64,000 nucleotides of DNA from Mycolicibacterium hodleri (GTDB lineage Bacteria > Actinomycetota > Actinomycetes > Mycobacteriales > Mycobacteriaceae): the NCBI RefSeq assembly GCF_025822245.1, contig NZ_JACKTL010000053.1, positions 1 to 64,000 of the forward strand. Reading direction: 5' to 3'. Made by a program: the position numbers and the translations under genes. The notes beneath the pieces were generated by a model. It did not search any database, had not been told where the DNA came from, and worked only from the letters and a program-made list of their open reading frames with translations. Shown here piece by piece: positions 46,024-55,091 of the stretch. Position 1 is the first letter of the stretch. Each line of letters begins with the position of its first letter.

Positions 46024-46958
46024 CGCGCCACGGCGGGGGCGCGGTCCAACTGGTCCGCGAACTCCTGGACGGTCTTGCGCTGCCAGCCGAGATAGTCGAG
46101 GCCGTCCTGCAGAGTCTCGGTGATGGTGATGACGGGAACGTTCGCCGTGTTGGCCGCGTCCTGGATCTGCTTGGTGACGGGTGTCTCGGTCTGCTGGTTC
46201 AGCACGACGGCGGACACCTGGTGGCCGGTGATCAGGTCGAGCATGGCGGCGACGTCGGCGGGCGCCGGGTCGTCGCCCTCCTCGACGGCGCTCGCGAACG
46301 ACGCGGGGGTGCGATCGGTGATGCCCGCGTTCTCGAGCAGATAGTGCGCGACGGGTTCGGTGGCGACGACGGCGACGCCGGGGTGCTTGCGTCCGATCGC
46401 CCGTTCGGATTCGGCGATCTCGTCGGTCTGGGCGCCGAACGTGGCGGCGTTCTCGCGGTAGGCGGCTGCGTTGGCGGGGTCGTCGGTCGCGAGGTGCTCG
46501 GCGATGCTCGTCGCCACGGCCTTGGCGGTCGCGAGGTCGTAGAACACGTGCTCGTTGGCGGGTTGGCCGTTCGACGGTTTCGGGGTCAGCGAGTAGGCGT
46601 CGACGGTGGTGACGTCCGGATGGGCGAGGAGGACGTCGTCGGCCCACTGGTCGTAGTGGCCGCCGTTGTAGACGACCAGCGTCGCATCGGTGATCGCGGC
46701 GGCATCCGATGGGGACGCGTCGTAGGAGTGGGGGTCGGCGGTGTCGTTGGTCAGGATGGAGTGGACGGTCGAGTGGTCGCCGGCGACCGCACCCGCGATG
46801 CTGCCCCACACGTCGGTCGTGGCGACGACGGTCGGTCGCGAGGTCCGATCCGGCGAGGTGGCGGTTCCGCACGCCGACGCGGTGACCGTCGTCACGGCGA
46901 CGGCGAGCGTCAGCGCGGATCGGACGCGCGTGGACCGGACACGGTGGCGACGAGACAC
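46020..46958 (-). CDS. znuA: Zinc-binding lipoprotein ZnuA
   Basis: 312 residues from GTG at 46958, preceded by AGGAGCG. A signal peptide ends with a lipobox (TASAC), so it is a surface lipoprotein. Cluster A-I metal-binding protein fold: likely zinc ligands are His in DPHSYD (about 72), NGGHYDQW (about 99) and ANEHVFYD (about 133), plus a late acidic residue. The long His/Asp-rich loop of some ZnuA proteins is absent. First gene of the operon, controlled by the Zur-like box upstream. Confidence 0.92.
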   Translation of the reverse strand: MSRRHRVRSTRVRSALTLAVAVTTVTASACGTATSPDRTSRPTVVATTDVWGSIAGAVAGDHSTVHSILTNDTADPHSYDASPSDAAAITDATLVVYNGGHYDQWADDVLLAHPDVTTVDAYSLTPKPSNGQPANEHVFYDLATAKAVATSIAEHLATDDPANAAAYRENAATFGAQTDEIAESERAIGRKHPGVAVVATEPVAHYLLENAGITDRTPASFASAVEEGDDPAPADVAAMLDLITGHQVSAVVLNQQTETPVTKQIQDAANTANVPVITITETLQDGLDYLGWQRKTVQEFADQLDRAPAVAR

Positions 46959-46979
46959 GACTAACGCTCCTGATATTAA

Positions 46980-46994
46980 TGAAAACCGTTCCCA
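46980..46994. promoter_or_regulatory. Zur-like operator ahead of znuA
   Basis: TGAAAAC-C-GTTCCCA is an imperfect 7-1-7 palindrome (five of seven arm pairs) in a distinctly AT-rich patch 22 bp before the znuA start. It resembles FUR-family boxes such as the mycobacterial Zur site. The flanking TGATATTAA on the znuA side extends the resemblance. Confidence 0.55.
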
Positions 46995-47164
46995 AAATGT
47001 TAGGTCATGGCCGTTCGCTGGGCAAAAAGACCGACGGCATGGGGTCGCCGGCGGCAGAACCATAGGGGAATCCCCGATGCGGTCGGTGCGCGTCCCGGGC
47101 GATCATCTACGCAGACGACGTCGGAAGGACAACGTCGGAGGCGCGGCGGCGAGGGGCATCGGCG

Positions 47165-49360
47165 GTGAGCAACACGAAACGCCTCCGGTGCGCGGGGGCC
47201 CTCGTGGTCGCCTTCGGCTTCGGTGCGGCGGCGGTGGCCCACCCGGGCATCGTGGTTGCCGAACCGTCGGCAGAGCCCTCACCCGGCGCGTCGCAGGTCG
47301 AGGGTCCGGGATCGGGGGACCCGGGCTCGAAGACGGAGCCCGAGGTGGTGTCGTCCGGGGGGTCGACACCACCTGCGGGGGCGGGCTCCGTCGCTGCCGG
47401 GTCGGGGTCTGACGGTTCGTCGGGCCCCGGCCAGGCCTCGGGGTCGACGATCGAGCCTGCGCCCGGGGTGACGGTCCGCAGCTCGGGCGGCGCACTCACC
47501 TCGAACCTGTACGAACAGGTCGTGCCGGACGGGTCGTCGTCATCGTCATCGTCGTCGTCGACCACGACGGGCGAGCAGGTCGCGCAGAACCAGTCGACGG
47601 CGGACGACTCGTCGGTCACCACCACCACGCCCACCACGGAGCAGGTCGCGGTGCCGGCCCCGGAGGTTCAGGCCGCCACGGCCCCCGTGCCGACCGCAGC
47701 GGTCCACGACGACGCGGAGGCCGCACGGGCGCGGGCACGGGACGTCCCCGTCGGCAAGCCCCACGACCCCGTCGCGTCGGTGATCTCGACGATTCCGCCG
47801 GCGTTCGTCTCGTTCGCCGGTGGGACCACTCGGACGTCGGTCGGCGGCAGCAGCAGCCAGTTGATATCCGTTGGCGACCGCGGCACGACCGAGCCGGCGT
47901 TCGTCGCCGCCCGTCCGGTGACCACGGCGCCCGATGACGGCACGCCCGCGCGGGAACCGGCGGGCACCTTCACCGGGGTCCTCGCCGCGGCGTTGGCTCC
48001 CCTCGTCCTGCCGATGCCGGGAAGTCCCGTCGACTCACCGACGCTGTGGGCGGTCCTCGCCTGGGTGCGGCGGCAATCCGAACGCAACGTCGTCGGGGAG
48101 CGGCCGACGTCGGTCGCCGCGCAGAGGCAGACCGAGCTGATCCTCGCCGACCCGGTGACGCCCGGCGCGGTCGTCGACCGGGTCGACCACACGACGGGCC
48201 GAGTCGCCGGTCACGTCGAGCTCTCCGACTCCGGTCAGGGGGAGGCACCCACGTACTCGTTGGTCGGCCAGCTCGACCGCCGGGTGGGCGTCGTCACCGT
48301 CGACGCCGACTCCGGACAGTGGGCGTTCACCCCCACCCCGGCCGCCCGGCTGGCGACCCACCTGGATCTCGGCGACGGAATCGCGTCCTTCGCCGTCGCG
48401 ACGTCGGACGGTCGGACGGTCGACGTCCGCGCGCCCGTCGACCCGGCCGAGGCCGCCGCGACCGGGACCATCGACGTCGGCACGGGGCTCACCTACGGCA
48501 TGGCCGTCATCGGTGACCGCCTCTACGTCCTCAACGGTTCCGCCGACGCGGCGGGCAACGGCTCGGTGAAGGTGGTCGACGTCTCGACCAAGATGGTCGT
48601 CGGTTCGGTCGAGGTCGGCAGCATGCCCTTCGCGCTTGCGGCCAGCGGTGGACGGCTCTACGTCGGCAACGCCGACGACGGCACGGTGTCCGTGATCGAC
48701 GCACGGTCCAACGAGGTGGTCGACGTCATCGACGTGGGCGCCAACCCGTTCGGCCTCGAGGTCACCGACGACCGCCTCTACGTCGCCGACCTGGCAGGCA
48801 CGGTGTCGGTGATCGACCTGGCCGACAACACCGAGCTCGTCCGGATTCCCGTCGGTGGCGACCCCTTCGGACTCGCCGCCACGGCCGACCGCGTGTACGT
48901 CACCAACTACGCGGGCGGCACGGTCGCGGTGCTCGACCAGACGACCAACACCGCCGATCATGCCGACACGGCCGGGTATCCGTACTACGCGGCCGTCGTG
49001 GGCGGCCGGCTGTACGTCGTCAACGTCGCCACCAACGCGCTGACCATCGTGGACAGGTCGACCACCACCGCCGTGGACGTCGACCCCAAGAGCCGTGCCC
49101 TGGACGCGATTCCGCCCGCCGCGGCGCCGGTGGACATGGTGGTCCGCGGAGACCGCTTGTATCTGAGCAACATTCACTGTGGCACCGTGACGGTCGTCGA
49201 CGTCGCCACCAACCGCGCCGTCGAGAACGTCGGGGTCGGCATCCAACCCGGCCTGATGGCTGCGAGTCGCGACGGCCGCACCGTCTACGTCTCCGACGTC
49301 ATGGGCGGCACCGTCCGGGTCATCACCAGCGTGCGCCACGCAGCCCCGTCGACGCTGTGA
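47165..49360 (+). CDS. Secreted YVTN beta-propeller protein with Ig/VCBS-like module
   Basis: 731 residues, GTG start. A Sec-type signal (CAGALVVAFGFGAAAVA, about 9-25) is followed by about 180 residues of low-complexity Ser/Thr/Pro/Gly sequence. A segment ending PTLWAVLAWVRRQSER (about 291-306) is a hallmark I know from large mycobacterial secreted proteins, followed by a VCBS/cadherin-like module (GRVAGHVELSDSGQ...GQWAFTPTPAARL). The C-terminal 300 residues are about seven YVTN-type repeats, each with DRLYV or GRLYV plus TVSVID, forming a propeller. Likely a surface protein in ligand binding or adhesion. Function unknown. Confidence 0.88.
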   Translation: MSNTKRLRCAGALVVAFGFGAAAVAHPGIVVAEPSAEPSPGASQVEGPGSGDPGSKTEPEVVSSGGSTPPAGAGSVAAGSGSDGSSGPGQASGSTIEPAPGVTVRSSGGALTSNLYEQVVPDGSSSSSSSSSTTTGEQVAQNQSTADDSSVTTTTPTTEQVAVPAPEVQAATAPVPTAAVHDDAEAARARARDVPVGKPHDPVASVISTIPPAFVSFAGGTTRTSVGGSSSQLISVGDRGTTEPAFVAARPVTTAPDDGTPAREPAGTFTGVLAAALAPLVLPMPGSPVDSPTLWAVLAWVRRQSERNVVGERPTSVAAQRQTELILADPVTPGAVVDRVDHTTGRVAGHVELSDSGQGEAPTYSLVGQLDRRVGVVTVDADSGQWAFTPTPAARLATHLDLGDGIASFAVATSDGRTVDVRAPVDPAEAAATGTIDVGTGLTYGMAVIGDRLYVLNGSADAAGNGSVKVVDVSTKMVVGSVEVGSMPFALAASGGRLYVGNADDGTVSVIDARSNEVVDVIDVGANPFGLEVTDDRLYVADLAGTVSVIDLADNTELVRIPVGGDPFGLAATADRVYVTNYAGGTVAVLDQTTNTADHADTAGYPYYAAVVGGRLYVVNVATNALTIVDRSTTTAVDVDPKSRALDAIPPAAAPVDMVVRGDRLYLSNIHCGTVTVVDVATNRAVENVGVGIQPGLMAASRDGRTVYVSDVMGGTVRVITSVRHAAPSTL
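47534..47560 (+). repeat. TCG/TCA trinucleotide run encoding nine serines
   Basis: Nine consecutive Ser codons (TCG, with TCA at positions three and five) inside the low-complexity region of the secreted propeller protein. Length changes here would be in-frame and alter only the linker. Confidence 0.8.
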
Positions 49361-49390
49361 ACTGGACCGAATCCGCTAGCGTCATACAAC

Positions 49391-50491
49391 ATGTCCAGAG
49401 GCCCTGCGCCGCGCCGGCGCGCAACCCTGGCGTCGTTGGCCGCCGAACTCAAGGTCTCGCGCACCACGATCTCCAACGCCTACAACCGACCGGACCAACT
49501 CTCCGCCGATCTCCGTGAGCGCGTTCTGGCGACGGCCAAGCAACTCGGCTACGCCGGACCCGATCCGGTGGCGCGTTCTCTTCGCACCCGCCGCGCCGGT
49601 GCCGTCGGGCTGATTCTGACCGAACCGCTCAACTATTCGTTCCGCGATCCGGCGGCGCTGGACTTCGTGGCAGGGCTCGCCGAGTCGTGTGAGGCGGTGG
49701 GGCAGGGGCTGCTGCTGGTCGCCGCAGGCCCCAACCGCAGCGTGAGTGACGGGACCGCCGCGGTGCTCTCCGCCGGCGTCGACGGGTTCGTCGTGTACTC
49801 GGCCTCCGACGACGATCCCTACCTGCAGGTGGTCGCGCAGCGCGCCCTGCCGGTCGTGGTCGTCGACCAACCCCGGGACGTCCCGGACGCCTCGTGCGTC
49901 GGCATCGACGACCGGGCCGCGATGCGCAGCGTCGCCGACCACGTGATCGGGCTCGGTCACCGGCACCTCGGCGTGCTGACGATGCGCCTCGGACGCGACT
50001 GGCCGCACGGCGACGCCGACGCCGCGGAGGCCGATCCCGAGCGGATGGACAACCCGCACTTCTACGTCCAGCGGGAGCGCATTCACGGCGCCCGGGAAGC
50101 CATGGAAGCGGCTGGGCTGCAACCAAGTTCGCTGACGGTGGTGGAGAGCCGCGAGCACGTACCGACCTCCGGCGGGGCGGCGGCGGAGGTGGCGCTGGGG
50201 ATCAATCCGCGGATCACGGCGCTGATGTGCACCACCGACGTGCTCGCCCTGTCGGCGATGGACTATCTGCGGGGTCGCGGCATATACGTGCCGGGGCAGA
50301 TGACAGTCACCGGATTCGACGGTGTCCCAGACGCATTGGCGCGCGGGCTGGTGACCGTCAAGCAGCCCAGTGTCGAGAAGGGCCGCCGCGCAGGGGATCT
50401 GCTGCACAACCCTCCGCGGTCGGGATTGCCCGTGGTGGAGATCCTCGACACCGAGCTGGTGCGGGGCCGCACGTCGGGCCCGCCGGCCTAG
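49391..50491 (+). CDS. LacI-family transcriptional regulator
   Basis: 366 residues. N-terminal LacI helix-turn-helix (ATLASLAAELKVSRTTISNAYNRPDQLS, about 9-36) and hinge helix, then a periplasmic-binding-protein-like effector domain. It corresponds to Rv3575c next to kstR. Typical ligands are sugars; here the convergent trehalose-phosphatase-like gene hints at trehalose metabolism, without proof. Its 3' end overlaps otsB by 4 bases. Confidence 0.9.
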   Translation: MSRGPAPRRRATLASLAAELKVSRTTISNAYNRPDQLSADLRERVLATAKQLGYAGPDPVARSLRTRRAGAVGLILTEPLNYSFRDPAALDFVAGLAESCEAVGQGLLLVAAGPNRSVSDGTAAVLSAGVDGFVVYSASDDDPYLQVVAQRALPVVVVDQPRDVPDASCVGIDDRAAMRSVADHVIGLGHRHLGVLTMRLGRDWPHGDADAAEADPERMDNPHFYVQRERIHGAREAMEAAGLQPSSLTVVESREHVPTSGGAAAEVALGINPRITALMCTTDVLALSAMDYLRGRGIYVPGQMTVTGFDGVPDALARGLVTVKQPSVEKGRRAGDLLHNPPRSGLPVVEILDTELVRGRTSGPPA

Positions 50492-51234
50492 CCGCGGCGC
50501 CGCTCGAGGAGGTGGCTCAGTGCCTCGGCGACGTCCTCCGGCGAGTCGACCCGGTAGGCCGCCAGGGTCTCACCCGGTCCGACCTTCACGCCGACGTCCG
50601 ATCCGACCATCCGCCGGAACGCCTTCTCGTCGGTGACGTCGTCACCGAAGAACACCGCGGCCGTGGCGCCGCTCTGCGTGCGGATGACGTCGACCGCCTC
50701 GCCCTTGTCGGTGGAGATGACGGCGAACTCCAGCACGTTCTTTCCCGCGGTGATCTCGGCACCTGAGGCGTCACCCACCGCGCGTGCCGCGGCGAGCGCG
50801 GCGTCGCCGTCGTCGGCCGACGCGTTTCGGACGTGGAGGGCGACGCTGGCGGGCTTGGACTCCACCGTCACCCCGGGCCGGCCCGCCGCGATCGCGTCGA
50901 GTTCGGAGGTGATCGTCGCCAGCAGTTGCTCGTCGATCTCCAGCGCGAATCCGCTGTCGAACTCCGCGCCGTGGCTGCCGACCAAGTGCACGGTCGACGG
51001 CATGCCCGAGTACTCCCGCAGCACCGCCAGGGCGCGTCCGGAGACCAGTGCGACCTCCGTCGAGGGCAACTCGGCCAGTGCCGTCAACGCCTCGGCCGCG
51101 CGCGGCAGTGGCCGGGCGTCGGCGGGGCGGTCGACGAGGGGGGCGAGGGTGCCGTCGAAGTCGGAGGCGACGAGCAGCCGTGGCGTCGTGGCGGCGGCGT
51201 CGAGGGCGCGGACGAGGTCTGCCGGGAGTGACAC
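50488..51234 (-). CDS. otsB: Trehalose-6-phosphate phosphatase-like HAD hydrolase
   Basis: 248 residues. HAD motif I is VASDFDGTLAPL (about 22-33; the two Asp are nucleophile and acid), motif II is in VALVSGRAL and motif IV in FFGDDVTDEKAFR. The cap domain length fits OtsB. It would release trehalose from trehalose-6-phosphate. This short form lacks the extra N-terminal domain of the main mycobacterial OtsB2, so it may be a paralogue with another role. It is not part of the M. tuberculosis version of this locus. Confidence 0.85.
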   Translation of the reverse strand: MSLPADLVRALDAAATTPRLLVASDFDGTLAPLVDRPADARPLPRAAEALTALAELPSTEVALVSGRALAVLREYSGMPSTVHLVGSHGAEFDSGFALEIDEQLLATITSELDAIAAGRPGVTVESKPASVALHVRNASADDGDAALAAARAVGDASGAEITAGKNVLEFAVISTDKGEAVDVIRTQSGATAAVFFGDDVTDEKAFRRMVGSDVGVKVGPGETLAAYRVDSPEDVAEALSHLLERRRG

Positions 51235-51237
51235 CGC

Positions 51238-51936
51238 TCAGATCTTAGGGTGTTCCCCGTCGCCGATCAGCAGTCGGACGGCGAGGTCCAGACGCTTGCT
51301 GACGTCGGTCGCCGAGGCGCGTCGGGTCAACCAGGCCAGCAAGTTGGACAACCACACGTCGGAGATCACGCGGGCGATGTGGAACTGGTCCTCGGTGGGC
51401 TCACCGTCGCTCATCGCGCGCGCGAACATCGAGTCCATCAACTTGCCGACGTGATCGACCTCACCCGCGGCCGAGGCGTCGGCGAACACGAACGCGCGCG
51501 TCATGGCCTCGGTGAGCAGTGGGTTGCGCTGCATGGAGCGGTTGAGCTTGCCGACCATGATGTTCAGCCGCTGATACGGGGTGCCCCCCGTCAGGGACGC
51601 CCGGTCGGTCTTGGCGTCGATGCGTTCGAACTCGCGGCCCAGGGCGGACACCAGGAGGTGCACCTTGGACGGGAAGTAGCGGTACAGCGTCCCAACGGCG
51701 ACGTCGGCGCGCTCGGCGACCGCACGCATCTGAACTGCCTCGTAGCCGCCTTTGGAGGCGATGGCGAGGGTGGCGTCGAGGATGCGCTTGCGCCGTTCGC
51801 GCTGGGCCTCGGATCCCAGTTCGGACTCGGCCAGGACGGCCACCTTCGTCACCTGGCGGGGGCCGGTCGTGGACGACGACCCCGACCCAGAGCCGCTGGG
51901 TGCTCGTTCGCTTGCTGGGACGGAAGAACCGGACAC
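51238..51936 (-). CDS. kstR: TetR-family cholesterol catabolism repressor KstR
   Basis: 232 residues from the longest start; a GTG at 51843 would give 201 residues, nearer the 199 of M. tuberculosis KstR, and the first 31 residues are Ser/Gly-rich and probably non-essential. The TetR helix-turn-helix is YEAVQMRAVAERADVAVGTLYRYFPSK and the rest is nearly identical to KstR (MQRNPLLTEAMTRAFVFADAS). It binds TNNAACNNGTTNNA sites and releases them on binding a 3-oxo-cholestenoyl-CoA ligand. It sits 3 bases downstream of nothing related on its strand; otsB follows. A KstR box in the fadE34 gap may also control kstR. Confidence 0.96.
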   Translation of the reverse strand: MSGSSVPASERAPSGSGSGSSSTTGPRQVTKVAVLAESELGSEAQRERRKRILDATLAIASKGGYEAVQMRAVAERADVAVGTLYRYFPSKVHLLVSALGREFERIDAKTDRASLTGGTPYQRLNIMVGKLNRSMQRNPLLTEAMTRAFVFADASAAGEVDHVGKLMDSMFARAMSDGEPTEDQFHIARVISDVWLSNLLAWLTRRASATDVSKRLDLAVRLLIGDGEHPKI

Positions 51937-52077
51937 GCGGTGGGCATCTCCTTCGTAGTACGCATTAGGTGAAAACGATACGCACGCAAATCAGGAATGT
52001 CCCACCTCCGTGCCCCCGGGTCACCGACCTGTCCTGGACTAATGGCAGTCGACTTGACGTTAGAACGATGTCACCAT

Positions 52078-52091
52078 TAGAACACGTTCTA
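52078..52091. promoter_or_regulatory. KstR operator between kstR and fadE34
   Basis: TAGAACACGTTCTA is a perfect palindrome and matches the KstR consensus TNNAACNNGTTNNA at every fixed position. It lies 45 bp upstream of the fadE34 ATG. A degenerate half-site (TTAGAACGATGTC) lies about 20 bp further upstream on the kstR side. Confidence 0.88.
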
Positions 52092-52135
52092 GTGAGAAGC
52101 ATCGCCTTCTCTCCAACACCCGGGAGGGCCCGACG

Positions 52136-54259
52136 ATGGCTTCGACAGGCGCGGTGTCCGCCACCATCACCGACGAACAGTTTGCCGTGCGGGAGCTCGT
52201 CCGCGATTGGGCGGCCTCCTCGGGCGCCGTCGCGGCGGTGCGCGGCGTCGAGGCGGGTGACCCCGAGGCGTGGCGGCCGGTCTACGACGGCCTGGCTCAG
52301 CTCGGCATGTTCGGGGTGGCCGTGCCCGAGGAGCTGGGTGGTGCCGGCGGCAGCGTCGAGGACCTGTGCCTGATGGTCGACGAGGCGGCCGCGGCCTTGG
52401 TGCCCGGTCCGGTGGCGACGACGGCGTTGGCCACGCTGGTGATCACCGACGAGAAGCTCCTCGACGCACTGGCCTCCGGGCAGCGCACCGCCGGGGTGGC
52501 GCTCGGCTCCGACATCGCCTTCGACGGGACCACCGCGACCGGTACGGCGAAGTACGTCCTCGGTGCCCTGGTGGACGGGGTGCTGGTGCTGCCCACCACG
52601 GGGCAGGAGTGGATCCACGTGGACGCCACGGCAGCCGGGGTGACGGTCGAACGGCTGGAGGCCACCGACTTCTCCCGCCCGTTGGCCCGCGTCGAGCTGT
52701 CGTCGGCACCCGCCACCAGGATCGACCTGCCGCACCAACGCGTCGTCGACCTCACCGCGACGCTGCTGGCCGCCGAGGCCAGCGGGCTGGCGCGGTGGTG
52801 CCTCGAATCGGCCACCGAGTACGCAAAGGTTCGCGAGCAGTTCGGCAAGCCGATCGGCAGCTTCCAGGCGGTCAAGCACATGTGCGCCGAGATGCTGTTG
52901 CGTGCTCAGCAGATCGCGATCGCCGCGGCCGACGCCGCGAGTGCCGTCACCGACGCCGACCCCGACCAGCTGTCGATCGCCGCCGCCGTCGCCGCGGCCG
53001 TCGGCATCGAGGCCGAGAAGGTCAACGCCCGCGACTGCATCCAGGTGCTCGGCGGCATCGGCATCACCTGGGAGCACGACGCGCATCTCTACATGCGGCG
53101 CGCCTACGCCAACGCCCAGTTCCTCGGCGGCAGGTCGTCCTGGTTGCGGCGGTGCGCGACGCTGACGCGCGACGGCGTGCGCCGCCAGCTCCACGTCGAC
53201 GTCACCGAGGGCGAGGACGTCCGGGCCGAGGTCGCCGGGATCGTCGCCGACATCGCCGCGCTGCCGGAGGACCGGCGGCAGGCCGCCCTGGCCGAGGCGG
53301 GCCTCATGGCGCCGCACTGGCCGACGCCCTACGGGCGCGCGGCGTCACCCGCCCAGCAGTTGGTCATCGACCAGGAACTCGAGGCGGCGGGCGTGGTGCG
53401 GCCCGACATCTCGATCGGATGGTGGGCGGCGCCCACCATCCTGGGGCACGGGAGCTCCGAGCAGATCGAGAAGTTCATCCCCGGAACGCTCAACGGCGAC
53501 GTCTACTGGTGTCAGTTGTTCAGTGAGCCTGGTGCCGGGTCGGACCTTGCGGCATTGCGCACCAAGGCAATTCGGACCGACGGGGGCTGGCTGTTGACGG
53601 GCCAGAAGGTGTGGACGTCGAACGCCCACCGGGCGGACTGGGGGATCTGTCTGGCCCGGACCAACCCGGACGCCCCGAAGCACAAGGGCATCACGTACTT
53701 CCTGGTGGACATGACGTCACCGGGCATCGACATCCGCCCCCTGCGTGAGATCACCGGTGAGGCCCTCTTCAACGAGGTCTTCTTCGACGACCTGTTCGTG
53801 CCCGACGAGATGGTCGTGGGGCCGGTCGACGGCGGGTGGCCGCTGGCCCGCACCACGCTCGCCAACGAACGCGTGGCGATCGCCACCGGCGGCGCGCTCG
53901 ACCGCGGGATGGAACATCTCCTGGAGGTGCTCGACGGTGACCTCGACCCCGCCGAAGCCGATCGTCTCGGCGTGCTCATCGTCGCGGCGCAGGTCGGTGC
54001 GCTTCTGGACGCGTTGATCGCGCAGATGGCGGTCGGCGGCCACGACCCCGGCGCCCCCTCCAGCGTGCGCAAGCTGATCGGCGTCCGCTACCGACAGAAT
54101 CTCGCCGAGGCGATCATGGATTCCCGCGACGGCGCGGGCATCGTCGACTCGCCGGACGTGCGGTACTTCCTGAACACCCGGTGCCTGTCGATTGCCGGTG
54201 GCACCGAGCAGATCCTGCTCAACCTCGCCGGCGAGCGCCTGCTGGGGTTGCCGCGATAG
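52136..54259 (+). CDS. fadE34: Acyl-CoA dehydrogenase FadE34 (double-domain)
   Basis: 707 residues, a fusion of two acyl-CoA dehydrogenase domains (about 1-330 and 345-707), as in FadE34/ChsE3 (711 residues). The N-terminal half has EKVNARDCIQVLGGIGITWEHD, the C-terminal half QLFSEPGAGSDLAALRTKA and AGGTEQILLNLAGERLL. In cholesterol catabolism it dehydrogenates the steroid side-chain CoA thioester using FAD. Preceded by a perfect KstR box. One half of such fusions is usually catalytic; I have not assigned which. Confidence 0.95.
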   Translation: MASTGAVSATITDEQFAVRELVRDWAASSGAVAAVRGVEAGDPEAWRPVYDGLAQLGMFGVAVPEELGGAGGSVEDLCLMVDEAAAALVPGPVATTALATLVITDEKLLDALASGQRTAGVALGSDIAFDGTTATGTAKYVLGALVDGVLVLPTTGQEWIHVDATAAGVTVERLEATDFSRPLARVELSSAPATRIDLPHQRVVDLTATLLAAEASGLARWCLESATEYAKVREQFGKPIGSFQAVKHMCAEMLLRAQQIAIAAADAASAVTDADPDQLSIAAAVAAAVGIEAEKVNARDCIQVLGGIGITWEHDAHLYMRRAYANAQFLGGRSSWLRRCATLTRDGVRRQLHVDVTEGEDVRAEVAGIVADIAALPEDRRQAALAEAGLMAPHWPTPYGRAASPAQQLVIDQELEAAGVVRPDISIGWWAAPTILGHGSSEQIEKFIPGTLNGDVYWCQLFSEPGAGSDLAALRTKAIRTDGGWLLTGQKVWTSNAHRADWGICLARTNPDAPKHKGITYFLVDMTSPGIDIRPLREITGEALFNEVFFDDLFVPDEMVVGPVDGGWPLARTTLANERVAIATGGALDRGMEHLLEVLDGDLDPAEADRLGVLIVAAQVGALLDALIAQMAVGGHDPGAPSSVRKLIGVRYRQNLAEAIMDSRDGAGIVDSPDVRYFLNTRCLSIAGGTEQILLNLAGERLLGLPR

Positions 54260-54331
54260 AGACAGGCCTCCGTCAGTCTCCCGTAAGAACACCACTCCCC
54301 ATCGGCGCCGGCCCGACGGGACACTGGTGAC

Positions 54332-55081
54332 ATGGTGGCGAATCGCAGCAGGCTGACCCTCGGTAGTGGTCTCGGGGCGCTCGGGGTGGTGGCCGCGCTG
54401 TTCATCGGCGTGCAGTCGGGCGCCATCACCAGCCCGGCGGTGCTCGCAGGCATCGGGACCGCAGCTCCCGTCGTCGTCCCCGCACCGACGGTCGACGAAC
54501 CCGCCGCGGCGCCCGGGACGACGGAGACCGCCGTCCTCGCCGGCGGCTGCTTCTGGGGTGTGCAGGGCGTATTCCAGCACGTCAAGGGCGTGACGATGGC
54601 CGAGTCCGGATACGCCGGCGGGCAGCAGGCGACGGCGAACTACGAGACCGTCAGCATTGGCACCACCGGGCACGCCGAGTCGGTGCGCATCAGCTACGAC
54701 CCGGCCCAGGTGACGTTCGGTCAGCTCCTGCAGATCTACTTCTCGGTGGTGCAGGACCCGACGCAGCTCGACCGGCAGGGTCCCGATGACGGCACGCAGT
54801 ACCGGTCGGCGATCTTCGCCCAGGACCCCATTCAGCAGCGCGTCGCGGACGCCTACGTCGCACAGCTCTCCGCCGCGCACGCGTTCCCCGCACCGATCGT
54901 GACGAAGGTCGAGCCGAACACCGGTTTCTTCCCCGCCGAGCAGTATCACCAGGACTACTTGAACTCGAATCCGACGAGTTCCTACATCGCGGTCAACGAC
55001 ATGCCCAAGGTTGACGCGCTCAAGCAGCTGTTCCCCGCCGAGTATCGCGCGCAACCGGTTCTGGTCGGCCAGCTCGCGTAG
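54332..55081 (+). CDS. msrA: Exported peptide methionine sulfoxide reductase MsrA
   Basis: 249 residues. An N-terminal hydrophobic segment (LGSGLGALGVVAALFIGVQSG, about 10-30) suggests export or anchoring. The MsrA catalytic motif GCFWG is at about residues 72-76, followed by GYAGG and EQYHQDYL. Cytoplasmic mycobacterial MsrA lacks such a leader, so this is a second, extracytoplasmic type. It repairs methionine sulfoxide in exported proteins. No MsrB is adjacent. Convergent with the Rv3572-like gene. Confidence 0.9.
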   Translation: MVANRSRLTLGSGLGALGVVAALFIGVQSGAITSPAVLAGIGTAAPVVVPAPTVDEPAAAPGTTETAVLAGGCFWGVQGVFQHVKGVTMAESGYAGGQQATANYETVSIGTTGHAESVRISYDPAQVTFGQLLQIYFSVVQDPTQLDRQGPDDGTQYRSAIFAQDPIQQRVADAYVAQLSAAHAFPAPIVTKVEPNTGFFPAEQYHQDYLNSNPTSSYIAVNDMPKVDALKQLFPAEYRAQPVLVGQLA

Positions 55082-55091
55082 CGAATCCGGT

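Noticed and set aside
47534..47560. Phase-variable microsatellite
   Set aside because: The unit is a codon, so changes in copy number stay in frame and would not switch the gene off.
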